A stretch of DNA of 64,000 nucleotides from Eucalyptus grandis (Eukaryota > Streptophyta > Magnoliopsida > Myrtales > Myrtaceae), in contig NC_052615.1 of assembly GCF_016545825.1 (NCBI RefSeq), positions 22,126,520 through 22,190,519 of the forward strand, read 5' to 3'. Numbering within the stretch: the stretch's first letter is position 1; each line of letters starts with the position of its first letter. Below, piece after piece: positions 45,801 to 57,900 of this stretch. The position numbers and the translations under genes are program-made. The notes below the pieces were generated by a model. That model saw only the letters and a list, made by a program, of their open reading frames with translations, searched no databases and was not told the DNA's origin.

Positions 45801-46195
45801 ATCCCAAGCTGGATGATCCTAATTCTTCGAAGTAGTTAGCTATGGGCTCCACTTGGAGCATAGAAGAAGGAGAGATCGTCGAGGGGGATGACCAGGAGTA
45901 GATTGGAAGCCCCCACCCCTATCTACAGACTTTGTTTTTTGACTGTTTTGAGTAGGACTTGACTTATCTAGTTCGTATTGTATAATATACACTATGGTTT
46001 GTAATGTATATAAGTGTGGTTGTTTTGGTTTGAAAATTTATGGCATACTTTTCTATCCCATTGTTTTATTATTTGAGAATTATTTATATGCTTTCGCATG
46101 CGTATTAAAATGAATGGGTCGGTAACCTTCCTGAGACGTCGCTGTTAATCGACCAACGAGGGATGGGCGCGTGCCCGAAGGATCAAGGCGTGACA
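42824..46195. mobile_element. Solo LTR, 3.4 kb, copy B of the 16796-20319 family
   Basis: It starts TGTGACATCC and ends GGCGTGACA like copy A, and shares long similar stretches with it (ATAAATCGG(G/A)CCTTTCATCG, ACGAGATAACT-like and GAATTCGACCA words). Flanks are CGTTG (42819-42823) and CGCTG (46196-46200), a 5-bp duplication with one mismatch. No internal region is attached. 44935-45215 holds a diverged internal tandem repeat of TATCAGCCTACGGG-type units not seen in copy A. Frames within 43776-44146 are not credible genes. Confidence 0.78.
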
Positions 46196-46200
46196 CGCTG

Positions 46201-46356
46201 CGTGTTGTCGTTCTCTGGCGTGATGACGCCATGCAAGGCATCTTTGGAGCCCCACGCAAATTGAACCCTGAAGAACTCATGGAATCAAAACCCTACGATG
46301 CTCTTTTTGACACAATTGATGACGTAATGAATCAACTGTCGATAAAAGGACACTAG
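46201..46356 (+). pseudogene. Unidentified coding segment, 3' part, beyond the solo LTR
   Basis: The frame reads RVVVLWRDDAMQGIFGAPRK then a Glu/Asp-rich tail with DTIDDVMNQL to a TAG at 46354-46356. It looks like a genuine C-terminus of a soluble protein, but I cannot name it. It is the same frame as 42743-42823 once the LTR is ignored. From 46357 to 48570 I see repeats and AT-rich DNA only. Confidence 0.4.
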
Positions 46357-46811
46357 TCTCACAAGAGTGTTGAAAATGGAGATAGAAACCTTTTTAAGTG
46401 AGTGATAACATTTTCAATTGCTTAGAGAGAAACTCTAGGGTGATGTATTTGTCTTCCATCAAGGCCTTTGTCAAATCCAATGGGCGAGGCTACCTTCATT
46501 CGCGGCTGCACTTTTGCTAGCCACGGACGAGGGCCACAATGACCATCATTGCTTATATTAAAAAAAGAAAGAAAAAATAACAATTTTGAAAAAAAAATTA
46601 AAATATCATTAAATTTTGTCCACATCAATGCCAACTATGACGCATGGGACATATGGTGTCCATTCATAAGAAATCTTCGATTGAAATTGGCCAAATGAAA
46701 TCAGTTGGCAAAATATGAAGATGTTTATGATTTAATAGGCATGATTAAAAAGTATATAATTGAATTAGAAAAAATGCAACAAGTTTGGGATTTTTTTGAT
46801 AATTTCCCATG

Positions 46812-46812
46812 T

Positions 46813-46856
<44 letters not shown>
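46812..46856. repeat. (CA)n(TA)n compound microsatellite
   Basis: About 13 CA units pass into about 9 TA units. Confidence 0.92.
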
Positions 46857-47399
46857 GTAAATATGTATATAAGTAGACTTACATCGAGTAAGTAGTCTCT
46901 AATTTTTTCCAAATTAACTCCATTATTCTTTGGGGGTAATAGAAAGACCTTTTCAGCTCTTTTGCAAATTTTAATATAAGAATGAAATAAAACTTTAAAC
47001 TTTTCAAATTAGAAAACGTTACAGATATTTTTTACTATTAATGTCCGTTAGCTTATGATATTTAATTAATAGCTCAAAAGAAAACTATTAATTAACTATA
47101 GCAAAATATATTTGTTCCTACCTAGAGAATATAGGGAATATAATCAAAGTGCGTAGTTGTTTTGCCGTTATTAATGTAAATATAAACGCTTTGGCGCGTT
47201 ACCATCAGTGTCATCCAGAAGTTAAAAAAAAAAGTTGGTTTTTGCAATAGATAAAGGTTTTTTATTAGAAAATTAGGTCGATATCCAATAAAAACTTATG
47301 GCACGACACTAGAAATATATGTTACTTTCATAAAATATATAGCGTAAAACTAAGGTATTCTTTAATCAACTGAAAATTTGGCCTATTAAAGGGGTATTT

Positions 47400-47800
47400 G
47401 CATCAACTTGAAAATTGCTCAATCTAAATTGACTTATTTAATCCATTTTGACTCAATTTTATGCAATACAAATCTAGTAACCAATATCCGACCCAATCTA
47501 ACCTTACCCATATTGTTAAAACACTTATACATTACCCAAACTAAAGTGAAAGTATGAAGTGAGTGATTGAGAGATCAAGAGAGAGTAAAGAGAGTTATAG
47601 AGGTGAGTTAATTTGAAGTAAATTGTAAACCCATTTAATACCCATATAAAACCTATTTTTGACATATGGAGTTGAATCTAAAACCATTTATGACCCATTT
47701 ACTAAGTATAACTATATCATATAATAACCTAACCCATCAAATATGGATTAAGAACTTGATTTATAACCTATTTTGACAATATTCAATTAAGACGACCTAT
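47400..47800. repeat. Dispersed repeat, copy 2 (partner at 4560-4975)
   Basis: It shares ordered blocks with 4560-4975 in the same orientation. No coding potential. Confidence 0.6.
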
Positions 47801-48574
47801 TCAATGACACATGCAATTCTTCTTGTGACATCATGCGGAATCTTCCGATTAATAATGAAAGGAGGATATATATATCTTCCCGCCATACTTGTCCCCAGAC
47901 ACCGTTGCAACGGATTCTCGTTTCACTTTGTGTGGTCTCTCTAAATTGCAACGTCTTCTCTTAGGGTGCTTTTGACAAATTTTTACAAAGTGGCATTGAT
48001 TTTGAGTCGAATTTATGTATCTTTTACAAAGTACTTTAAGCCAAAAGCTACCCTGGTAAAGACTAAAGTTAGAGACAAATATAGAATAACTTTGGCTTAA
48101 TGCTTAGTGGTCATATTAATTAATCTTTCAACTTCCTATCTTGTTCCCCGCGAACTTTTTATCATTCTAAATATACCCTAAAACACAAACGTATGTATGA
48201 GAGTAAGCTAAATTTAGATTAGGAATATGGAATCTACCTTGTCAGGGTCAGCTCCTAGTTTATGAAATCGGAAAATTGAACCTGTTGACTCTAGAAGTGG
48301 CCTATATCGGATTGGCCAATTCTAGGATCAACTCAAGAACCGGTTGAACATTTTTTATTTTATTTTATTTCATATACAATACGCATTCTGTTAAACATGG
48401 ATGTATTTCTTTCTATTCGGGGACACTATGTCGAATGTGCTTAGTTTCAACATACTTCAAAATTCTGAATAGAACCAAAAAATCTTGAAATCTCGTGATC
48501 GAGGTCGATGCCTCATATTCAGACTTATATGGGGACGAAGGGCAAGGGGGAACCAGAAAGTTCTTGATTAGTTA

Positions 48575-49564
48575 GGCCCTGCATGGAAACGTTCCAAAAA
48601 ATGTTTCGAACACTTTTGTACTTTTTTTTTTGTTCCCTAACAAAAAGGAACAGAAACGCGTTCGGTTGCGTTTCGTTCTTTTTTTTTTTGTTCCCGGAAC
48701 AAAATTGGAGCAAAAAAAGAAACACAAAAAGTTGCTTATGGAGAAAAGAAACACTTCTTCAAAGCCAAAAAGAAACGCTTCTCTTCTTCTCTCTCTTCTC
48801 TTGTCTTCTTCTTTTCTTCTTCTTTTTTTCTTCTTTTTCCTTTGGCCGGTCGCCGGCCTCGGCCATGGCCGGCGACCGGCCGTCGAGGGCCAACGACACC
48901 ATCGAGGGTCAGCGACCTCGCCGGAGCATCGCCGGCCCCCAGCGAGGCCGAGCTCGCCCAGCCAAGGCGAGGCTCGGCCTCGCTCGAGGGGAGATCTTTG
49001 GCTAGGGTTCCGGCGAGGGGCTCCGGAGGACGGTGCGACGGCGGCGCAGCACTAGAGGCTTCGAGATCAACACGGGCGACGCGGCAAAGACCGGCGGCGG
49101 ACGGCGTCGCGAATGGCGTGGTGAGATCGGACGGCGTCGAGTTGCGGGCTTCGGGCGCGGTGCTCGGCTCCGACGGCGGCGGCGAGGCTCGGCCTCGCCT
49201 TGGCCGGGCGAGCTCGAGCTCACGGATCCGGGCGAGCCCGAGCTCGCCTAGCCAAGGCGAGGTCGAGCCACGCCCAACCACGGCGAGGCTCGGCCCCGTC
49301 GGCCGGTCGCCGGAGGCCGGCGACCTGGTCGAAAGAAGAAAGAAATAAAAAGAAAGGAAAAATGGAAAATAAAATAAAAATATTAAAAAATTAAAAGAAA
49401 CAAAAAAAAGAATAAAATTTACCAAACGTGTTTCTATTCATTTTTATTCCCGAAGAAACGTTACTAAACGCGTTTTTTGTTCAAAACCGTTCTCCGGAAC
49501 ATAAACACTTTTTTTATTTCTGTTCCTGAATAGAAAAGGAACATAAACGTTTCCATGCGGGGCC
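48575..49564. mobile_element. PIF/Harbinger-like non-autonomous element with GC-rich core
   Basis: Left end GGCCCTGCATGGAAACGTT and reversed right end GGCCCCGCATGGAAACGTT are inverted copies; TTA flanks both sides exactly (48572-48574 and 49565-49567). The core (48845-49330) is a CTCGCC/GGCGAG array like that of 15043-16068, producing long but meaningless frames on both strands. No transposase. Confidence 0.85.
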
Positions 49565-50560
49565 TTAGTCGTGATTTTCTGAACTCACCTCCCTATAAAA
49601 GTAATGACGTGAAGTTCTTTTATTGACTAAAAGTGAGTACCAATTGGAAAACAATACTTTATTAAAAGCATGTTTGTTTGAGTGGAAAAATATTTTACGA
49701 ATTAGTTTTCCAGACTTTTGTGTATTTGTTTTGCTAAAAATAGTTTGTCAAGAAAAAAACTAATTTATGATCAAATATGTATGTTTAAAATCAGTAAAAT
49801 ATTTTGACAAAAAGAAATTGTAGAATGAATTCCCTAGTCTGAAAGAGGAAGACATTTTCTTAAAATTTATTTATTTATTTTTAATACATCCTCATACACG
49901 TGAAATGCTGAAATTTCACACTCAAGTACCTTTCTTTTGAAATGCAATAATTTGGAGTTTTGCCTAGACCATAAATCATTAGCTAGCAACCTAGATAAGG
50001 GCGAAAGTCAAAATGATTTCCTCGGGCCAGGAGCTTTGACAAATTTGCCGAGTACATAGCCACGCTCGATAAGCAAAAACTGAACTTTGTAGGAATAATA
50101 TTCTGAAAAATTCAAACCGGTACACATATGATAAATTTGATTCAAACTAATTTTTTAATCATGAAAAACTTTAAACTGATACACTTGTAACAAATTTACT
50201 CAAATTGACCGCAAAAAACCTTAAACTGATACGACAAATTTACTTTAAACTAATTTGTTTGATTGTCAAAAATCACAAACTAGTATATTTGTGATAAATG
50301 TATCATCCATTAAATTTGATTAATACCACAAAAAACCATAAAAATGGTACAATTGAGATGAACGGAGAGTAAAATCTCAAACTGCTATATTAGTCAACTA
50401 TTATGTCTAATCTAATTTATCAAATGTGTATTAGTTTGGGGTTTTCTGTGGTAAAAAAAAATAATTTTTGATATATTTGTCACAAATGTATTGGTTTAGA
50501 GTTTTTTAGAGTATTAATCCAATTTTCTATCCTACATCTACTTCCACAATGAGCTCGATC

Positions 50561-51003
50561 AACTTAGGTATTGGTCTTTCCCCTACAAAAGGGGAGGTAA
50601 GCCAATTGAGAGATTTGGTTAATATGAATTTAGATTTACATCAAATTAGGACCAATTTCAAAATCCTTTCGGTTCTCAGCTCTACACGGAACCATATATG
50701 GATAGAGTTGATCGATTCAAGGTATAGAACGGAAAGCGAATCAATCAAAGGCTGATTTCCAATTTTGAGGCGAACAACATCCAATTAGATAAGGATACTG
50801 ATTTTTCCCTCACAAAAAAGGGAGGTAAGTCAATGGTGAGATCTGCTTAATATGGATATAGATATACCTTGACTTAGGAACCCGTTTCAACACCGGTTCG
50901 GTTTTCGATCCTACACAGAACCGGCATTATTCGAGTATAACCGATTGATATAGGCTATGGCATGAGAAACCGAATAGATCAAGGCCAGTTTATAAATTTT
51001 GGA
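50561..51003. repeat. Diverged tandem duplication of a ~215-bp unit upstream of MED25
   Basis: Unit 1 (50561 to about 50770) and unit 2 (about 50790-51003) both run TTTCCC(C)T(A)CA(C)AAAA then GGGAGGTAAG, TTAATATG, CGGTT then a TACAC.GAACC, CCGAATAGATCAAGG-like and AAATTTTGG-like words in the same order. 49568-50560 is AT-rich with no gene. Confidence 0.65.
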
Positions 51004-51526
51004 AACTGAACCGGTCATCATGTGAACTGATAGGCTAAATTCGGTTAGTGCCGGTTCCTAGATTGAAACGGTCCGATTGTTTACCTCTAGATGCTGAACC
51101 ATACACACCATGGTTCCATTTTATTGCCTTGGGTCTTTCCCTAGGGTTGCACCAACTTGGATGCTACAAGTTTCCCCTTCTTTTTCCATGTTATATTCTG
51201 GTTTTCTCATTTCAAAACTTCTTGCTTCAGCAAAAGGAGAGTTTTACTTCGCGGGAGAGAGTCAGCTGCGCAGGCCCCCGCTCCCTCCGATTCCGGCGCC
51301 GGCGAGATCGACGGGCTCGACGCTGAAGCTCCGCGCGCTCTTCTCTTGATTCCCCGGCCGACCGGTGAACCGATCGCCGGCGATCTCCTCGCTCCTCCTG
51401 TCCGATCGCAATCCGGATGCTTCTTCACCCGTCGGCTCGCGCCTCTCGGTCGTCGCGTCTCGTCGTCCGCGGATAAGTTCGTTTTTTTAGCCTTCTTCCC
51501 CCTCTTCCTCCTCCTCCTCCTGAGAA

Positions 51527-54500
51527 ATGGTCATGCCTTCGTTGAGCCCCGATATGGCGCTCGGCGACATCGCGAAGGGATCGAGCGTCCCGATGTCGAC
51601 GACGGAGAGATCGCTGATCGTGGCCGTCGACGGCACCGCTGCCATGGGGCCTTACTGGAAAACCATCGTTTCCGATTACCTCGAGAAGATCGTCAGGTCC
51701 GTTTGCGCTCTCTTTTTGTACTGACGATGATGATTTCTCTATCCTACTCGTTATATGATGAATCGAGTCCGCATTACTTGAAAGGAATGCGCTTTATGCT
51801 TTGTAGCAGAGAGAAATGTTATACCGATTGCAGTGTTGTGGGTGCTTGACAAGATGGGTTTTTGCGCAGGGCTTTCGTGGGGAACGAGGTTCCTGCACAG
51901 GTATGCGTTTGTTTTGAAACAATGATACTGTATGTAATGATGAATTGGCGCCGTGACTTCTGCTGAAGTCCTGTTTTCTTGCCATCACAGCCGCATAATT
52001 TTCCAGAATTTCTGAAACTGTTTTCTCGGCTTTGTTTCCCTGCAGAGATCTAACTGTGATCTCTCTCTGGTCATGTTCAATTCTCATGGAAGTTTGTCTG
52101 GTATGTCTTTCGCGCACTGTGTTGAACAAATAGCATTGCGTTACCCTGAAAAGATGTGCTTGGTGGACCTGCTGTAACTATTAAGTTTAACGTCAAAACT
52201 GCTGCAGATTGTAAAATTGAAGCAGGAGTTAAAGCAATAATTTCAAATGGCTTGTTTTATCATTGCATTGCATTCTTGTGACAACTATTCGGTTGTCAAC
52301 AAAACATCTGTTAATCTTTAGAGTGTAGAATATGGCTGTGAAGTTAAGGTAAAATGTATTTTTTGAGTTATTATAATGCTGGAAAAGTTTTTGTAGTAAC
52401 TTCAGTGATTGCTATTGTGATTTATGATGGTTGTTTTTTTTCCTCTGTACAGTTAAATGAAAGTGCTTTTTCTGTCTGTGATCCTTTTCCAGCTTGCATG
52501 GTTCAGCGAAGTGCTTGGACAAAAGATGTCAGCTGTTTCCTAGAATGGCTCTCAGCAATGTGTTTTAGTGGTGGTGGTTTTAATGACGCTGCTATTGCGG
52601 AAGGCCTTTCTGAAGCTTTGATGGTATATTTCCCTACTTGTGTACACATTATTTGAATGGTTTAGTAAACTACCTCATTGGATATGTGAGCCCAAGCTGG
52701 TTATGTAACTTATCAGTTTGGTTTAAGCATGGGCATCTGAATATTAGCCTGATGTAGAGTGTTCAGAGAGGTTGGCAATGGTCTAGTTTTCCACTGACTG
52801 GAATGAAACAACTTTTTAGGCCTCATTGTACTAGCCATTGATCCTTTATAAAGCCAAAGGCAACTTATTTCAGGATCTATATTTGGCTGCTAAATGGCAC
52901 TACTCGTGCAAGTTGAATACAGTTCTTTCTCAGTAAGATCTGTCCATAGAGTTGGTTCCTTATCTCCTGTTTATCACCTGTGCCTTTAGTAGTTGGTGCT
53001 CTTCTTATTATTCTACCCACATTGTGTTCTGGAAAAAGAAGGTTTTGTGTTCTGGAAAAAGAAGGTTTTTGAGCATTATGGCAGCAACATAGTTTGGATA
53101 AAATGCCTCCTCTCAACTTTATGCCTGTAGATGTACATATGATCGAAGCTATTATGTGTTTTAGCTTTTAGTCATTCTTCTCTGTGTGCTCTCATCATTA
53201 TCATCATCATCATTCTTCTTCTTCTTATTATCTCTCTCTATCCCTTTTTAGGGTGGTCATGCACATGGGGGCAAAAATAATTAGCGAACTTTTGTTCCAT
53301 TGTTGTCCATGTGACCTTGAAATGAATTAGTTCATCTTTAATTAGCGTGCCTCAAATGTTTTAGTTGTGTATTTAGTAACTGTGGTTTACTACAAGTGAC
53401 AATTCATAAAATCTGCTACACTTGGAGAAATGAGTAAATTATGTTGGTTGCAGAGGACTCATTTTGACTCTGATCTTCTTCTTCTTCAGATGTTCCCCCT
53501 TCCTCTGAATGGAAACCTACCTCCGCAAAGTCTAGATGGCAAAAGGCACTGTGTTCTTGTTGCTGCAACCAATCCTTATCCCTTGTCAACTCCAGTTTAT
53601 CGACCGACTTTTCAACTGGAAGATGAGCATGTTGAAACTTACTCTGGAAAACCTTTGTGTGATGCTGAGGGTGTTGCAAAGTTTTTCCCTCAGGTACTTT
53701 TCTAGTTTTAGTAGTCGATGCTTGGGTTTGTGTTGTCTTCTGAGCAATATACAATCCCATATGACTGGCCTTTTACTGTGATGCAGTGCTGTGTTTCTCT
53801 CTCAGTTATTTGTCCAAAGCAGCTTCCAAAACTTCGGGCAATCTACAATGCTGTAAGGAAGTTGCTTTGCTTCTATTATTTGATTTGCTATAGTTGTTTG
53901 TTCTGAGCTCTTTCTTGTTCAACCGGTGCTCTCTTGAGCTCTAGGAAGGACATACTTTGCTGTTACGAGGACCCTGGATTTTAGTGTAGTCTATAGATTT
54001 AAAATTAGGTCACCTTTAAGCATGAAATGAATAGTGACTAAGTTAGATACTCCAAATACATACAACTGTGAAAATTGTGATGTCTCATAGGTTACAACAT
54101 GTATGTTCACTACAATTCATGCATGCATTCTCTATGGAAGTTGAGAAAATTTACTGACTTTATAGGGTTATACCACCCTTTGACTTTGTTCATGGTGCTC
54201 ACGAGTTTTTAAAAATCGTAGGGAAAACGCAATCCACGTGCAGCAGATCCACCTGTTGATAATGGAAAGAATACCCATTTCCTTGTATTAATTGCGGAGA
54301 ATTTCCTTGAGGCACGGACAGCTTTGAGTCGTCCTGGAACAGCTAGTTTGCCTTCAAATCAGAGTCCTGTCAAGATGGACACAACTCCACCTCCAGTTAA
54401 TTCAGTCACGGCACAACCTCCTGCATCTGTTCCACCAGGTGTTTTATGGAGTAGCACTACTTACTTAATTTTTTCCCTTTGTTTTTGATAAACTTATGTA

Positions 54501-54873
54501 CCTTAATTGCCAAATGAAAGTTATGGTAATACAATTCACTGCAGTCTATTCAGTAGATGGTAAATTGCGAATAAATATGCTATCTTGCATCTAGGAGGCC
54601 TTATTTCTGGGTTAGCCATAGATTTAGTTATTTTATGTGTTTTCTTTCTGTAGCTTTTTATTACCATCTGACCCAATTGAGGTGTCATCTAGCCACTTAT
54701 AGAGCTTGCATGTTTTGGGACCAAATTATTGAATCATGGCAACTGTAGTGGATGTACTATTGGTCTATAAGGGAGCTTGAATTTCTTGAAAATTTGCCTA
54801 TGCCTCTGGAGGTTGGAAGTTGCTAAACATATATCCCTCCCTCCCTCCCTCCCCCCTCCCTCCCTCCCTCCCT

Positions 54874-54911
<38 letters not shown>

Positions 54912-57900
54912 GAGATTATGGGATTGTTCAGTCATCTTATTCAGTAATTAGACTGTAATTCTGGTGATACTTGTCCCTGCGCAAAATGTAGTTACGAGCA
55001 AGGAGCCGCTGTCAGTGAGTGAGTCCGAAACACTCTTGATTTTTGGTTGATGAAAGGAGCTCAATGTCACCATGGGCAATGTCTGTAGTATGTCTTCATG
55101 TTAGGAATGCAGTCTATCTCTGCATGAGCTTGTGTTTTGAGTTATCAGTGAAGGACAATTAGGTCACAATGGTAATTTGATTCTTCCTCACAATTTGTTT
55201 GCAGTAAGCTTACTGAGCAGACAAGCAGTTTCTGCGGGAAATGGCCCTCCTGCCATTGTCAAAGTTGTGAGTCTTCCATCTCTTTCCAGTTAAATATTAG
55301 GGGCTAATGCCTCTACAAAATGAAGGTTGCTTTTTGTCTTTTGCTGCATGGACTTAGATATTGCTTTTCAGGAACCAACTACAGTGACTTCTATGGCAGC
55401 TGGCCCCAACTTTTCTCACATTCCGTCTGTTCAGCGTCCTACTACTCAAGGAGTCTCTGCCTTGCAGACTTCCTCACCTTCTTCTGTATCTCAAGACATG
55501 GTAACAAACAATGAAAGCGTACAGGATTTGAAGCCAGTGGTGAGTGCTGGCATTCCACAAACATTGCGACCTGTAGTTCCTGCTAATTCAAACATACTAA
55601 ACAACCTCTCTCAAGTACGACAAGTGGTCAATTCTGCAACATTGACTGGAGGGACTTCAATAGGGCTTCAATCTATGGGTCAAAATCCAATGGCCATGCA
55701 TATGTCAAATATGATTTCTAGTGGGATGCAGTCTACTGTGCCTGCAGCTCAAACGGGGTATTCTTCAGGCCAATCGGGCATCACCTCTGTGACGGGTCCT
55801 GGCACTCTCTCGGGGACCATACCATCTGCACAAAATCCAGGCCTCGGTTCATTTGCTTCAGCAACTAGCAACATTACTGGAAATTCAAACATTGGAATGT
55901 CCCAACCAACTGGCAATCTTCAAGTTGGTCCTGGTATGGGTCAAACAGCTCCAGGCATGAGCCAAGGAAGCCTATCAGGATCACAAATGGTGCAGAATGG
56001 AGTTGGCATGAATCCTAATATGATGAGTTCCCTGGGTCCAACAGCTCCCTCTTCCGGAAGTGGCACAATGATGCCCACTCCAGGAATGCCTTCACAAGGA
56101 CAATCTGGCATGTCATCAATTAATGGTAACAGCAATCCAGGTCCAGGTGCAAGTATGCCATTGTCACAGCAATCGTCAAGTGCTTTGCAGAGTGCACAGT
56201 CCAAATATGTGAAAGTTTGGGAGGTAGGAACTCAAGCGTATATTCTTTCTAGGAAAATATATATGGACAATGGGATTACAAACCTTTTGCATTTTGCATT
56301 CTTCATTGATTGTTGCTGGATGATCTCAGGTTCTTGATTAATTTTGTTTGGTTCCCAATAAGTTTATGGATTTCATGTGGTCAACTTCCATTGCATGTTG
56401 CTGAGAATTTCTTTTATTATCATTTCATTTCTTTATCAGTATTTTTCTTTTTATCTTTGTCAGTACATTTGATATGTGTGATGGCTATCCCTGATATGGA
56501 GTATGTCATGTTAGCAATTTTCCTAAGATCATTAATCTGCAATTTTATGTGATTCCTTCTTTATAATTCTTAATTTTTTTTTCCTATCTATTTACAACAC
56601 CATAAGGCATTGGGTCTTGGTTTTGCACTGGTCCTCTTTCTTGGCTTTTCTATTTTTGTTCCCTGTTTCACTTTAGTGTTCTGCTGTTCGATGTGGTTGG
56701 AGCTTGTACCATGGTTCACGTGTAAATTTGCAATACATGTGGTTGGAGCTTATACCATAGCCAAGGCCTTCTTCCCAAAAATAGTCCTCTAGAAAAGAAA
56801 ATGACCGTGATTTGGTTAAGATCCTAACCTTTCCTTTTGTTTGCTGTGATTCTGAACTGCAAATCAACAGTGGCTCTTCTTTGGTAGTTTCAAATGATGA
56901 TCTTTTTTCACATAGCGTGCACTTTTAACATACGAGTGGGAAGAACCATTCAAAGTCTGCCTCTGTATTTGTTGTCTAAATATATAGGTATGATTTGTTC
57001 CTCTGTGGGGTATCATCCATTGATGGTTTCTTTTAAGATTGAGTGAAAAGAAGTTCTATGGGGGCTTCATTCATAAGTGCGATAGATATTACTCTCTCCA
57101 GAGGATGAGCTCTGAGCTTAAATACTTGCTACTGACTAGCTCTTAAAAGGTGGCTGACTCTAGCCAAACAGATCTTTGGCCTCTCTAGTGTAGATGAGTG
57201 ATCTTGCAGAGGCTCTTAGCCAAATTCTTTTCCATGTCTTGTCTCCTAAAATGGTTGGGTTGCTGGCATTTGGGTGCATGAAAAGGTTGTGGAGTAAGAT
57301 TTACAGAACTTTTCAAGCATTCTCTTTTATAACTGTGGCACATTATCAAAAGACAACTAAATAGCCTGACTGATAATGTGCCAAAAATATGAACTTTGCC
57401 ATGAAACTAATACTCTGTCGCATGTGCGTACAAATAGAGAATGTCGTCGTCCGTTGTTCTTGTTCTTGTTGTTTTTTTTTTTTTTTTTTTTTAATGATTA
57501 TTTACCAGGTTGCCATAATAATTTCTCTAGCCCGGAAATTGTTGACTATTATAAAGTTGTAGATCACTGACTGAGATTTATCTTCATTGAAAATATGCGA
57601 GCAGGGAAATTTATCGGGGCAAAGACAAGGACAGCCCGTCTTAATCACCAGATTGGAGGTATTCAATCAATCTCTGATGAGTTTGTGTAAAATCAGCACC
57701 CGCGTTATGATTTTTCCTGCCCGTTACTTGTTACTAAGTTTATTTATTTATTTATCACAATCCTTAATGCTGTACTTCTTTTGTGCCAGGGGTATAGGAG
57801 TGCATCAGCTTCTGAGACGTAAGTTGAACTATTTTTCCTTTATAGTGGAAATATGGACAGTATTCGTTTTGATATGGCATTTCATTTTTGAACAACTAAA

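Noticed and set aside
48583..49425. Long Arg/Ser/Pro-rich frames on both strands
   Set aside because: Same low-complexity core inside the 48575-49564 element.
51157..51849. A 230-residue frame over the MED25 5' UTR and first exon
   Set aside because: It crosses the true exon 1 in another frame and runs into intron 1; the spliced frame from 51527 matches MED25.
55327..55371. Extension of MED25 exon 9 upstream as an uninterrupted frame
   Set aside because: TTGCTTTTCAG before GAACCA is a clear acceptor and the spliced frame joins exactly from exon 8.
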